Source of the DNA: Aliikangiella marina
GTDB taxonomy: Bacteria; Pseudomonadota; Gammaproteobacteria; Enterobacterales; Kangiellaceae
Assembly: GCF_007004765.1 (NCBI RefSeq)
Contig: NZ_VIKR01000004.1
Coordinates: 124,001 to 188,000 of the forward strand
DNA: 64,000 nucleotides
Reading direction: 5' to 3'
Shown: one piece after another, positions 1-8,526 of the stretch
Position numbering within the stretch: position 1 is the first letter of the stretch
Layout of the letters: each line of letters begins with the position of its first letter
Program-made: the position numbers and the translations under genes
Notes under the pieces: model-generated
Seen by the model: the letters and a program-made list of their open reading frames with translations, nothing else
Told to the model about the DNA's origin: nothing
Database searches by the model: none

Positions 1-2634
1 TGCAGTCGCAACGATAATGCTGACGCTCACAGTTTCACTAGAAACACCACCACGAATATCAGTGACAGTTAATGAGAACTCAAGTACACCCGCAGCCGAA
101 GGCGCGACAAAAGAAGCCTGAAGTTGATCTGCATTGCTAATTTGTACCGATTGACCTGACACTTGTTGCCATAGATAAGTGACCTCATCACCATCGGCGT
201 CCGAAACGTTGGCAGTTAGACTAACGGTTTGTCCCGCGTTAGCCTCAAAATCTTCTAGTTGAGTGATCGTTGGTGCGGTGTTTGATTCGTTGTCAGCAAT
301 TTCCACATTAATATCAACATCTGCCCCTAAACTTGATCCAGTGGCATCGCTCAAGCGAATTGTAAAGTTCTCATCACCTTCTAGAGTATTATCATCAATA
401 ATAGTTATGCTGATTTGTTTAGATTCAGAATCGCCGTCACTCCAATTTAACGTGCCGCCAGCTAGCTCAAAATCGACTCCTGTTTCAGCAGTACCGTCAA
501 TAACTTGATAGTTAACCGTTGCAGCCCCTTCGGTTCCTCCATTTCTAGTGACTTCAACAACGTTGGCACCAGAATTCTCAACGAAAACGACATTGGTTTC
601 CACGAACTCAATAACACCAACATTGGGCGCACCGTTAATCTTCACTGTCAAATAACTTGGTGAGGATAAAGTTGCACCCGATCGCGGATCGTATAACCTC
701 ACGAAAAATTCTTCAGCCAGTTCTGCGGAAGACTCCTCCGGTAAAATGTCGATGTTAAATGATTTAACGCCTTGTTCATTGCCGGTCCAATTGAGAGTTC
801 CTGAAACCGGTGTAAAGTCGCTATTGGAATTTGCACTACCGGAAATCAGCTCGTAACTTACCGCGACACTTGTTGCGCTACCTGAAACACCCGAGCGAGT
901 GACATTAATCGTTGCCGTACTGCCATTATCGACTTCAACAGCGCCAGACTCAAACTGGAGCGTCCCTTGAGCGTTAGCTTGAGTATTATCTCGTAAAACA
1001 TACAACCCGCTATTAATATCGCTAACCAGGATTAACCCAGAAGGTAAAAATGGATAGACCCCCCAAGCCCCGTTGAAAGAGTCTCGGTCGCTTGTTGGAA
1101 AAGTATCGAAATAACCGGCGACGGTCGGCGAAGCAGGATCAGTAATGTCCAAGATCGTTAAGCCACGCTCATAATTAGACATATAATAGCGATTACCACG
1201 AACAAACCCATTGTGGTCAATAGCTGTTGTCGGGCCCGTCCACTGGCCCACTTGGGTCGGGCTACGTAAATTACTGATGTCAAAAATTCTCACTGTGGTG
1301 TTCAACCCACCTTGAAACTCGTCAAACTCATCATGCAGAAGAACATATTGTTTATCTTCTGTCACCCAACCGGAGTGAACATACTTGTTATTGAAACTGA
1401 CATCATTGTAGCTTGCCGTTGAAAGAAGTCGCGTATCGGCAGGATCACTTATATCAAATAGGCGCATCTGTTTTTCGTTGAACCCAATAAACACGCTACA
1501 GTTAATGGTTGCTTTGATGCACTCTGTATCTTTTCTGCTATCTGAAATTGTTACGGAAGCACCGTCGTGAGTGTACTCTCCAAAATTAACTTGATTATTC
1601 TCAATGTCTATTGTTTCTGGATTCGTTAAAGAGTAATTATGAAAAGATCCCGATAACGTGTTGGCTCCGGTGAGTTGTAAAACAGGCTCAGCGTTTTCTA
1701 GTTTCGTGTTCAACGTGTAATCTACGTTTGAAATATACACATTGTGAGCAGTGCCCACGCTCGAGTTTCGTTCGACTAAAGAGATACTATTGGGTAAATC
1801 GTTTAAATCAATAATCGTAACACCATCGCCGACTTGATCAATCGTGACATATGCATAAGCTCTCCATCGACGCGAAGACTCGTCAAAGTATTGGTAAACC
1901 TTCAAATCTCTCCAAGTGCTCGAGCCACCTCGAATAGTGCCAACTTCGACGGGATTTTCAGGGTCACCAAGATCAACCACGACGGCGCCATTTCTTACCC
2001 CAAATAGGGCGTACTCTCTACCAGTATTCAGATCGACATGGCCCCAGATATCATTACCAGCAGTGGGTCTCGAACTAAAGGCGGAAAGTGGCATATGCGA
2101 AACTAAATCAACATTTTCACAGGGGAAGCTACTGGCGAAACCGCCGACACAATTCTCTAGCGCATGGGTCTTATTCAGTTCCTTATACGCAGTTAATTTG
2201 TTCTGTAAATCTCTGCTTTTAGTGAGATTTTTTCCATCAGCGATAACTTGAAATCCCTTTTGCCGCAAATCATTCAGCATATCAGCAGGAACGCCGAACA
2301 ATACCGTCGGATTATTCTCGGGACTCTGAGTTTGGAAATGATCAAAACGATTATATCCAGCGAGTATCGGAACTATTTCGCTCTTTAAGTAGAATAACTC
2401 TTCGGTCGAAGCAATTTGATATTCTCCACTTGCGACTAAGACCTTATCGCCTTTATTGGCTTTTTGAACCGCGTAACTGATTGTTTTGCAGGGGCGTAGC
2501 GCATTGTCACAAAAGCCGACATCCTTACCTGTCGGTGCAACAAATCTTGCTTTGTCATGCTCGGAGTGCGCTGAAATATTACTGCACGCTAATGTACAGA
2601 TCGTAGCTAATGTCCATCTCGTGAGAGTATTCAT
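1..2634 (-). CDS. Choice-of-anchor B family secreted protein with Calx-beta domains (partial, C-terminus beyond window)
   Basis: The frame is open from an ATG at 2634 down to base 1, so 878 codons are visible and the C-terminus lies outside the window. A signal peptide (MNTLTRWTLATICTLAC) is followed by a short segment rich in Cys and Gly that resembles the start of a beta-helix domain. A long LVIVD-type beta-propeller follows, with repeated phrases such as VVDLGDPENPVEVG, LFDISDPADTRLL and ILDITDPASPTVAG; this is the choice-of-anchor B domain. Two Calx-beta-like repeats (for example VIDGTAETGVDFELAGGTLNW) and a PKD/REJ-like domain come next. In this family the C-terminal sorting signal varies, hence the name; it is not visible here. 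It is exported and probably surface-bound, with unknown ligand. It is divergent from the MbnP/MbnH pair, sharing about 200 bp of upstream DNA. Confidence 0.85.
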   Translation of the reverse strand, partial: MNTLTRWTLATICTLACSNISAHSEHDKARFVAPTGKDVGFCDNALRPCKTISYAVQKANKGDKVLVASGEYQIASTEELFYLKSEIVPILAGYNRFDHFQTQSPENNPTVLFGVPADMLNDLRQKGFQVIADGKNLTKSRDLQNKLTAYKELNKTHALENCVGGFASSFPCENVDLVSHMPLSAFSSRPTAGNDIWGHVDLNTGREYALFGVRNGAVVVDLGDPENPVEVGTIRGGSSTWRDLKVYQYFDESSRRWRAYAYVTIDQVGDGVTIIDLNDLPNSISLVERNSSVGTAHNVYISNVDYTLNTKLENAEPVLQLTGANTLSGSFHNYSLTNPETIDIENNQVNFGEYTHDGASVTISDSRKDTECIKATINCSVFIGFNEKQMRLFDISDPADTRLLSTASYNDVSFNNKYVHSGWVTEDKQYVLLHDEFDEFQGGLNTTVRIFDISNLRSPTQVGQWTGPTTAIDHNGFVRGNRYYMSNYERGLTILDITDPASPTVAGYFDTFPTSDRDSFNGAWGVYPFLPSGLILVSDINSGLYVLRDNTQANAQGTLQFESGAVEVDNGSTATINVTRSGVSGSATSVAVSYELISGSANSNSDFTPVSGTLNWTGNEQGVKSFNIDILPEESSAELAEEFFVRLYDPRSGATLSSPSYLTVKINGAPNVGVIEFVETNVVFVENSGANVVEVTRNGGTEGAATVNYQVIDGTAETGVDFELAGGTLNWSDGDSESKQISITIIDDNTLEGDENFTIRLSDATGSSLGADVDINVEIADNESNTAPTITQLEDFEANAGQTVSLTANVSDADGDEVTYLWQQVSGQSVQISNADQLQASFVAPSAAGVLEFSLTVTDIRGGVSSETVSVSIIVATA

Positions 2635-2840
2635 TTCTATCCTCTGATTGGATATCGATAACTATTAGATAAGCTTAAATAGTTGGATTCGTTGAATAAT
2701 ATTTCATTTAACCATGCCATCCAGGTGAGTTAAAAGTTGAATATTCACGTTTAACGCGGTAAACAAAATAATCGCGGACTGATATTATTAGTATTACCAC
2801 TTTACTAGCTTAAAGAAGTTTCGCTTTGATTTTTGCGCAA

Positions 2841-3629
2841 ATGAGCACAAATTCTATCACTCAAATCCCGCGTTTATTGATCGCAGCGCTGGTCGTATTG
2901 ATGTTGCAAGCGTGCGAACCAGACACTCAATTAATAACGATAAAGTTCAACCCGTCCTTTAACTCAAACCCTGTCGGTTGCGATACGGTCATCAAGAATG
3001 AAGGAGAAAGTTATCAGTTAAATCAAATTCAATTTTATATTTCTTCAGTTTTACTAATGGATTCACAAGGAACCTGGCATCCGGCAAGTTTTGTTACGTC
3101 GCAAAATCGTCACAATGAAGTCGTTTTAGTCGGTGGAGTTTGCCCAGATCCATTCGACTGGGGATTGAACATTATCACTCCAATTGAGCGGAATAACATT
3201 AAAGCATTACAGTTTGACTTGGGCGTACCGTTTCACTTGAATCATCGGAATCCACTGACCCAAGAATCTCCTTTAAATCAATCAGACATGTTTTGGACGT
3301 GGCAACTTGGTTACAAATTTTTAAGAACTGAATTTTCTGGGACTGAATCAGATTGGGTCTTTCACCTCGGCTCTACAGGGTGTACATCGCCCGCACCAGT
3401 CAGAGCGCCTGAGTCGCCATGCAAAAATCCGAATAGAAGTACGATAACCATAACTCCATTTGATTCGACAAAGGTGGTCAAGGTAAACCTTGATCAGCTA
3501 TTAAAAGATACATCTTCATTGGACGAGAAAAACTGCCAGTCTTTTGAAGGTAACGCCTTGTGTGATTTATTGTTTCCTAGGGTTGGAATAACTGGTGAGC
3601 AAACCTTTTTCTCTCAGGACTCGAAGTAA
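2841..3629 (+). CDS. MbnP-family copper-binding lipoprotein
   Basis: The predicted product is 262 residues. A lipoprotein signal has lipobox LQAC, followed by the MbnP family pattern: ITIKFNP near the N-terminus, QIQFYISSV, a Cys-containing CPDPFDWG, LGVPFHLNH..PLTQESPLN, then DMFWTWQLGYKF and SDWVFHLGSTGC. MbnP proteins are periplasmic; in the characterised methanotroph protein, copper binding depends on oxidation of a conserved Trp to kynurenine by the diheme partner MbnH. Trp residues in DMFWTWQ and SDWVF are the candidates here. The next gene is that partner, four bases downstream. A TTG at 2826 has a weak purine-rich site upstream (2812-2818) and would add five residues; the ATG gives the more usual lipoprotein signal. 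No methanobactin genes are visible. Confidence 0.82.
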   Translation: MSTNSITQIPRLLIAALVVLMLQACEPDTQLITIKFNPSFNSNPVGCDTVIKNEGESYQLNQIQFYISSVLLMDSQGTWHPASFVTSQNRHNEVVLVGGVCPDPFDWGLNIITPIERNNIKALQFDLGVPFHLNHRNPLTQESPLNQSDMFWTWQLGYKFLRTEFSGTESDWVFHLGSTGCTSPAPVRAPESPCKNPNRSTITITPFDSTKVVKVNLDQLLKDTSSLDEKNCQSFEGNALCDLLFPRVGITGEQTFFSQDSK

Positions 3630-3633
3630 AATA

Positions 3634-4785
3634 ATGATGCGAATGACACTTGTTAAATCCTTTCGTAAGATCGGCAATCATTTTTTGATTGTGATTGTCT
3701 CACTTTTGATAGCCAGTTGTAGCGATTCAAATACAGCCCCATATGATTGGAAATTACGCAAAGACTTCCCTGAACCTCAAGTACCTTTGAACAATCCGAT
3801 GACACAAGCTAAAGTTGAATTGGGCAGACATATTTTTTATGACAAAAACCTGTCAGCTAATCGTCAACAGTCTTGTGCTTCTTGCCATAATCAGCAATAT
3901 GCATTTGCTGAACCCTTGAGCACATCAACTGGCTCTACCGGTACTATACTGAGAAGAAACTCTCCAGCATTAGTGAATATCGCTTACAACAAAACACTAA
4001 CTTGGGCTCATGATGGATTAAAAACGATCGAGCGGCAATTACTGATTCCAATGTTTTCCGAAGATCCCGTGGAGCTCGGTATTACTGGGAACGAAAACGA
4101 AGTACTCAACCGTTTTAAAACGCCAGAGTATGCCTACTTATTTGACGAAGCATTTCCCGGCCAAACAATATCCTTCGATCTAATTAATAAATCACTGGCA
4201 AGCTTCGTCCGCAGTTTAATCTCTCTCGAGTCAGCTTTTGATCGTTATGCATATGATGGAGACGACAATGCGTTGAGCGAATCAGCACTGCGAGGAATGA
4301 CGTTATTCTTTTCAGAAAAATTGGAATGTCACCATTGCCATGGCGGTTTTAACTTCACCCAATCAACAACCCATGAAAAACAACTACTCGATCGTCGACC
4401 TTTTCATAACACCGGTCTTTACAATGTTGACAGTGATGGTGGATATCCGAAAAAAGATAAAGGTCTCGCCGAAATTACCCAGAATCCAAACGATGACGGC
4501 CGCTTTCGATCGCCTACCTTAAGAAATGTTCGGCTCAGTGCGCCATACATGCACGATGGTTCAATAGCGACTCTGGAAGAAGTGATTGATTTTTACGCCG
4601 CCGGCGGTAGAAACATCACAGAAGGTAAGTTTCTAGGAGATGGCAGGTTAAATCCTCACAAAAACGCCTTTATAAAAGGATTCGAAATAAGCGAAACAGA
4701 GAAAGCAGATCTGATCGCTTTTTTAGACGCTTTAACCGATCAGGAGTTTCTGAATAACCCTTCCCACTCGGCACCAAACGAGTAA
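3634..4785 (+). CDS. MbnH-like diheme c-type cytochrome (MauG/CCP superfamily)
   Basis: From the ATG at 3634 the protein has 383 residues. It begins with a lipoprotein signal (lipobox IASC). Two c-type heme sites are visible: CASCH at about residues 81-85 and CHHCH at 232-236. Family patterns include GRHIFYDKNLSANRQQSCASCH, RNSPALVN, DGRFRSPTLRNV and PYMHDGSIATLEEVIDFY. MauG-like diheme enzymes form high-valent iron states and oxidise residues of a partner protein; MbnH acts on MbnP. The intergenic gap to mbnP is only four bases, so co-transcription and joint function are likely. A GTG at 3595 would overlap mbnP and place 13 extra residues before the signal peptide, so the ATG is preferred. 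A general cytochrome c peroxidase function is the alternative, made less likely by the neighbour. Confidence 0.85.
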   Translation: MMRMTLVKSFRKIGNHFLIVIVSLLIASCSDSNTAPYDWKLRKDFPEPQVPLNNPMTQAKVELGRHIFYDKNLSANRQQSCASCHNQQYAFAEPLSTSTGSTGTILRRNSPALVNIAYNKTLTWAHDGLKTIERQLLIPMFSEDPVELGITGNENEVLNRFKTPEYAYLFDEAFPGQTISFDLINKSLASFVRSLISLESAFDRYAYDGDDNALSESALRGMTLFFSEKLECHHCHGGFNFTQSTTHEKQLLDRRPFHNTGLYNVDSDGGYPKKDKGLAEITQNPNDDGRFRSPTLRNVRLSAPYMHDGSIATLEEVIDFYAAGGRNITEGKFLGDGRLNPHKNAFIKGFEISETEKADLIAFLDALTDQEFLNNPSHSAPNE

Positions 4786-5175
4786 TTTTTCAGTTAACTT
4801 ATTCTATCTATTTATTTCACTCCAACGCTTTACTCCGATAACATTACGCGTCATTTTTTTAACAAGTTCAGATATAGACAGCAATGATCTCTCATTGTCG
4901 CCGGTTATTTTTTACGCGTTAACAATGTGAACCAGTTCTCATTTTTTTGAGATATCAATTTTGACGCCTGGACAGACCACAGACCTCATTCCACTATTTA
5001 TTCGCCAATTATTTTAAGGTTGCTTTAGAAAAAAGCTTTTTTTCGGTTTGTGCGGGTTTCACCAATACGCATTTAAAGCCGTGCTTCGCCGATCAATTTT
5101 TCTACCCTAAAAATCATTAGCATTTTTTACTGTTTAAAAACTAAAACTAACTGACAGATAAGGAAGGCTATTAAC
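4786..5175. other. Intergenic, 390 bp, AT-rich, no convincing gene
   Basis: This stretch lies between the diheme enzyme and the hydrolase, both on the plus strand. A short palindrome of A6-GC-T6 type near 5032-5046 could form a weak hairpin, but it lacks a GC stem. The only clear functional element is a purine-rich ribosome site (AAGGAAGG) about seven bases before the ATG at 5176. Confidence 0.5.
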
Positions 5176-7386
5176 ATGATAAGTAACTCAATCCGTTCGT
5201 CTAAAACTATTTTGCTCGGAGCCAGCTTTGCGATTAGCTTTTTTGGCTCACAAGTTGTCGATGCAAATACTTATAAACACGTTGCCGTAGCACCACAAGA
5301 CATAGAGCAGCAGCGACTCCCTGCCCCTCAAGCTAAGGGAGTATTCAGTCACTCGACAATGTTGCCTATCTACTCGAAAGACGCAAAAATGATTTCAAAC
5401 GCTCAAACTAATGAGATGGTGATCAATAAGTCTATCAAGTTTGATGGTAAAGGTGACAGTCCGATTATATTTTTGGGTCCCGATGCAGAGCAGTGGCAAA
5501 TGAGCATCACTGATCCTAATGGTAGAAAAGTTTTTGATGAAAAAAAACTGCCGACAAACACCCTTGCTACAGAAAATATTGCCATCGGCAACCAATCCTA
5601 TAAAGGTAAAAAACACATTTTAAAAACACCAGCAGCAGGAGCTTGGAAAATAAGCTTAACTCGCCAATCACAAAAAAGTAGTTCAAACAGTGATTTTCAA
5701 AATCGTTCTGGTGCTATTAACAAAAGCAGTTCAAATACAAACAAACTCATGTTAAGAGATGGTATGCAACCAGCAATCGAAAAACCACAACTGATAGCTG
5801 CGCGCCCTCCAGTTACCATCCAATCAAATCAACAACCAATCGGTTATCTATTATTTAAAGGCGATCCTGACTTTAAAGTATATTCGCATATCGATAGTCA
5901 CTTCACGACCCAAGGAAACAAGATAAATTTAGTGTCTTACATGATTGATTCGAAAAATATTCTTGGTGAGAGAAAACTTCAACAGAAAAAAGCTGCGCTC
6001 GTTGGTAATATCGACATTGCTTCAGTCACCGTGACAACTCCGTCAAATAAAACTATCAATTTATCGTTACAAGATGATGGAACTAGTGGCGATAAGATGG
6101 CCGGTGATGGTCTATTCAGTGTGCGTTTACCGACTGACGAAATTGGGGTCTACACGACCCATGTTCAAGTTGAAGGCATTCGTCCCGATGGTAGTCAGTT
6201 CTCTAGAACAGTGATTGATCTCTACCCCGTCGTCGCCAAAAGTTTAAGTTTTGCTAAGAAACCTGCACGCTTGATTGCCGATCAAGGAAATAAAAGTTTT
6301 TTGCAGCTCCCAGTTATTCTTCACAAATCAATTGATCGCGTTTATTTATCAGCTGAAATTTGGGGCGCAACTGCGAATGGTAAAGGACAAGCCAAAGCCG
6401 CGACTTGGGTTGGCGGTATCGTTGAACCCAAAACTAACAGCCGAGATAGTGTGCTACAACTTAAAATTGACGATCGTTGGTTGACCACGCAAGGCCTCAA
6501 AGCACCATTTCAGCTCAAGAATGTCACATTGCAAACTGTCGAAGAGAATGTCCCACTCGAAAAGTTAACTAGCCTTCCGCTACTCACTAACCGAGTCTTT
6601 GATAACAAGCTCTCACTGAACTTACTGCAACCAAAGCAGCTTTCAGTAACCAATGATATGCTTAGCAATGCATTCGAGGGACGCAATAAGACATCACTAC
6701 AGGCTGATTCAAGCAAACAAATCTATGCTTCTGGCAACAAATTAATGCTCGTCCACGGATACTGCAGTGGCGGTGTTTGGAATACCGGACAGTTCAGTAG
6801 TTCAGTCGAATTCCAAGACTTTAACCAAAACCGAAGCCACGACACCTTTGCGAGAAAAATTCGCGACTTTGGTAATCAATTTTCTTCCTTCGGCGTAGTT
6901 GCTCACAGCCAGGGCGGTGCAGCAGCACTGCAGCTCTATGCTAAGTATTGGAGTGGCCTAGATAATGCAACTGGAGGTAGACTCATTCAGTCAGTGGGCA
7001 CTCCATATCAAGGAACCGCACTTGCCGGAAATGCCGCAGTACTCGGCGACATATTTGGTATAGGTTGTGGAAAGAACACCGATCTCACCTACAGCGGTGC
7101 AGCCAACTGGCTCGCAACAATCCCATCTTGGGCAAGAGCGCAGGTTGATTACTATACGACTTCGTTTGATACTCGCTGGTGGCGCTGGGATTACTGCAAC
7201 ATTGCGACCGATCTTTTGCTCGATGATCCGGAAGATGGTACGACCGAAAAGTGGTCTGGACAACTTTCAGGTGCGGTAAACAAAGGTCATAAGAAAGGTT
7301 GGTGTCATACCAATGGTATGCGAGATCCCGCTCAATTCAAAGACAGCAGTCGTAATTCAAGCATGAATTCACGCGCTGCTCGCTGA
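5176..7386 (+). CDS. Secreted alpha/beta hydrolase (lipase-like) with N-terminal choice-of-anchor X-type region
   Basis: The product has 736 residues. A signal peptide ends near VVDA-NTY. The middle part has an Ig-like segment with the phrase DDGTSGDKMAGDGLFSVRLP, followed by IGVYTTHVQVEG, typical of choice-of-anchor X proteins. The C-terminal third is an alpha/beta hydrolase: LVHGYCSGGVW (oxyanion-hole region), VVAHSQGGAAALQLY (nucleophile elbow with Ser), and late Asp and His candidates in LLLDDPEDG and NKGHKKGW. VGTPYQGTALAG resembles bacterial lipases. It is probably an exported esterase/lipase; the substrate is unknown. A good Shine-Dalgarno sequence precedes the ATG. The gene is monocistronic and ends at a strong terminator. 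Confidence 0.75.
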   Translation: MISNSIRSSKTILLGASFAISFFGSQVVDANTYKHVAVAPQDIEQQRLPAPQAKGVFSHSTMLPIYSKDAKMISNAQTNEMVINKSIKFDGKGDSPIIFLGPDAEQWQMSITDPNGRKVFDEKKLPTNTLATENIAIGNQSYKGKKHILKTPAAGAWKISLTRQSQKSSSNSDFQNRSGAINKSSSNTNKLMLRDGMQPAIEKPQLIAARPPVTIQSNQQPIGYLLFKGDPDFKVYSHIDSHFTTQGNKINLVSYMIDSKNILGERKLQQKKAALVGNIDIASVTVTTPSNKTINLSLQDDGTSGDKMAGDGLFSVRLPTDEIGVYTTHVQVEGIRPDGSQFSRTVIDLYPVVAKSLSFAKKPARLIADQGNKSFLQLPVILHKSIDRVYLSAEIWGATANGKGQAKAATWVGGIVEPKTNSRDSVLQLKIDDRWLTTQGLKAPFQLKNVTLQTVEENVPLEKLTSLPLLTNRVFDNKLSLNLLQPKQLSVTNDMLSNAFEGRNKTSLQADSSKQIYASGNKLMLVHGYCSGGVWNTGQFSSSVEFQDFNQNRSHDTFARKIRDFGNQFSSFGVVAHSQGGAAALQLYAKYWSGLDNATGGRLIQSVGTPYQGTALAGNAAVLGDIFGIGCGKNTDLTYSGAANWLATIPSWARAQVDYYTTSFDTRWWRWDYCNIATDLLLDDPEDGTTEKWSGQLSGAVNKGHKKGWCHTNGMRDPAQFKDSSRNSSMNSRAAR

Positions 7387-7415
7387 TCAAGAACGTGTGA
7401 ATAAACTTTCACAAA

Positions 7416-7439
7416 AAAGGCCGCTTAATCGCGGCCTTT
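7416..7439. terminator. Bidirectional rho-independent terminator
   Basis: A nine-base perfect stem (AAAGGCCGC / GCGGCCTTT) with loop TTAATC has A-rich and T-rich flanks on the two sides. It lies between the convergent hydrolase and glutathione transferase genes and can serve both. Confidence 0.9.
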
Positions 7440-7477
7440 CTTATATTAAACACTAAACAGTGTGCGTTCGATTGTTT

Positions 7478-8155
7478 CTATGCGACTTGTGCGTAAGCGT
7501 ATTCGCCGCCTTTCTCTAAAGCCAGTTGGTAAGCAGAGCGGTCATGAATTTTCTTAACGTATTCGCGAATCGATGGATACTTGGTTTGGTTTTCAATGCG
7601 CGACATTGCTGCTTCTAGCGGAAACACCATCTGCACATCAGCCGCAGTCATTTGATCGCCGGCGAACCAAAGGTTTTCGGCCAAATGTTTTTCGATAAAC
7701 TCTAAGTTGTTTTCTAAATTTGGGCCTACGTAAGACTCCATGACCTTGTCCGATATTATTTTCGAAATCGGTTTCACAAAAAATGGTTGCTTGGCGGTTT
7801 TGATTTTATCGAAAATTAACTTCATCACAAGCAACGGCATTAATGATCCCTCCGCATAATGCAACCAATACTTATATGACCAATAAGCATCATGTTCCGC
7901 CACCAGCATTAACTTCTTTTGTCCATATTTTTCCACCAGATATTCAACAATACAACCGGACTCAGCTATCACTTTGCCATCATCGCTTATCATCGGCGAC
8001 TTTCCGAGCGGGTGAAGTTTCTTAAGACTCTCTGGCGCTAGATTCGTGCGTGCGTCACGCTCGTACCTTATCACTTCATAAGGCACATTGAGCTCCTCTA
8101 ATAACCAAAGAATTCGCTGCGAACGAGAATTATTTAAGTGGTGAACAGTGACCAT
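7478..8155 (-). CDS. Glutathione S-transferase family protein
   Basis: The 225-residue protein has the two-domain soluble GST layout. The N-terminal thioredoxin-like part reads VHHLNNSRSQRILWLLEELNVPYE, with the glutathione-site cis-Pro in GKSPMISDDG followed by VIAESGCIVEYLVEKYG. The C-terminal helical part contains FAGDQMTAADVQMVFPLE, the conserved N-capping motif region. It probably conjugates glutathione to electrophiles or has a related thiol role in the cytoplasm; substrate cannot be read from the sequence. The gene stands alone, with a bidirectional terminator downstream. Confidence 0.9.
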   Translation of the reverse strand: MVTVHHLNNSRSQRILWLLEELNVPYEVIRYERDARTNLAPESLKKLHPLGKSPMISDDGKVIAESGCIVEYLVEKYGQKKLMLVAEHDAYWSYKYWLHYAEGSLMPLLVMKLIFDKIKTAKQPFFVKPISKIISDKVMESYVGPNLENNLEFIEKHLAENLWFAGDQMTAADVQMVFPLEAAMSRIENQTKYPSIREYVKKIHDRSAYQLALEKGGEYAYAQVA

Positions 8156-8463
8156 AGCTTATCGACCTGGGTTAACTAATAATAATTGTTGTAAATGCAA
8201 TACAGCTTTGAAATCAACAATTTCCACTATATACGTTCGCTAACAAGAACGGTTGCAAAAATAGTTAAAAATTAACCTCGAGATAAAAAAAAACTATACA
8301 AAACTTTGATCAAAGTTTGACAATAAAAGCCTCAATACTTTTGCTCGATTTAACAGTTTTGGTTAATTATTTTTAATTAAAATGCGTATTTTTATTCGTG
8401 ATTATAAAACTCTTACTTCTAATTTTTAGTTATAAACTTGGTAACCATTATTAATCGGCTCGA

Positions 8464-8493
8464 ACCAAAAAAAGACCGAATTAACCAGCCTTT
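8464..8493 (-). terminator. Probable terminator of the YfcC-type gene
   Basis: Read on the minus strand, an eight-pair stem (AAAGGCTG with CGGTCTTT, including two G-U pairs) and a seven-base loop are followed by a run of T. It lies about 35 bases past the stop codon of the carrier gene. The rest of the 8156-8526 interval is AT-rich and contains no other element I can support. Confidence 0.55.
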
Positions 8494-8526
8494 TTCTTTA
8501 CCCAATCAAACAACGCTTAGCGAACA

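Noticed and set aside
1916-2251. 111-codon frame on the plus strand
   Set aside because: It is the complement of the choice-of-anchor B coding region, whose minus-strand frame is continuous and domain-rich.
2841-4785. Methanobactin operon
   Set aside because: Only MbnP and MbnH homologues are present; no precursor peptide, biosynthesis or import genes are nearby.
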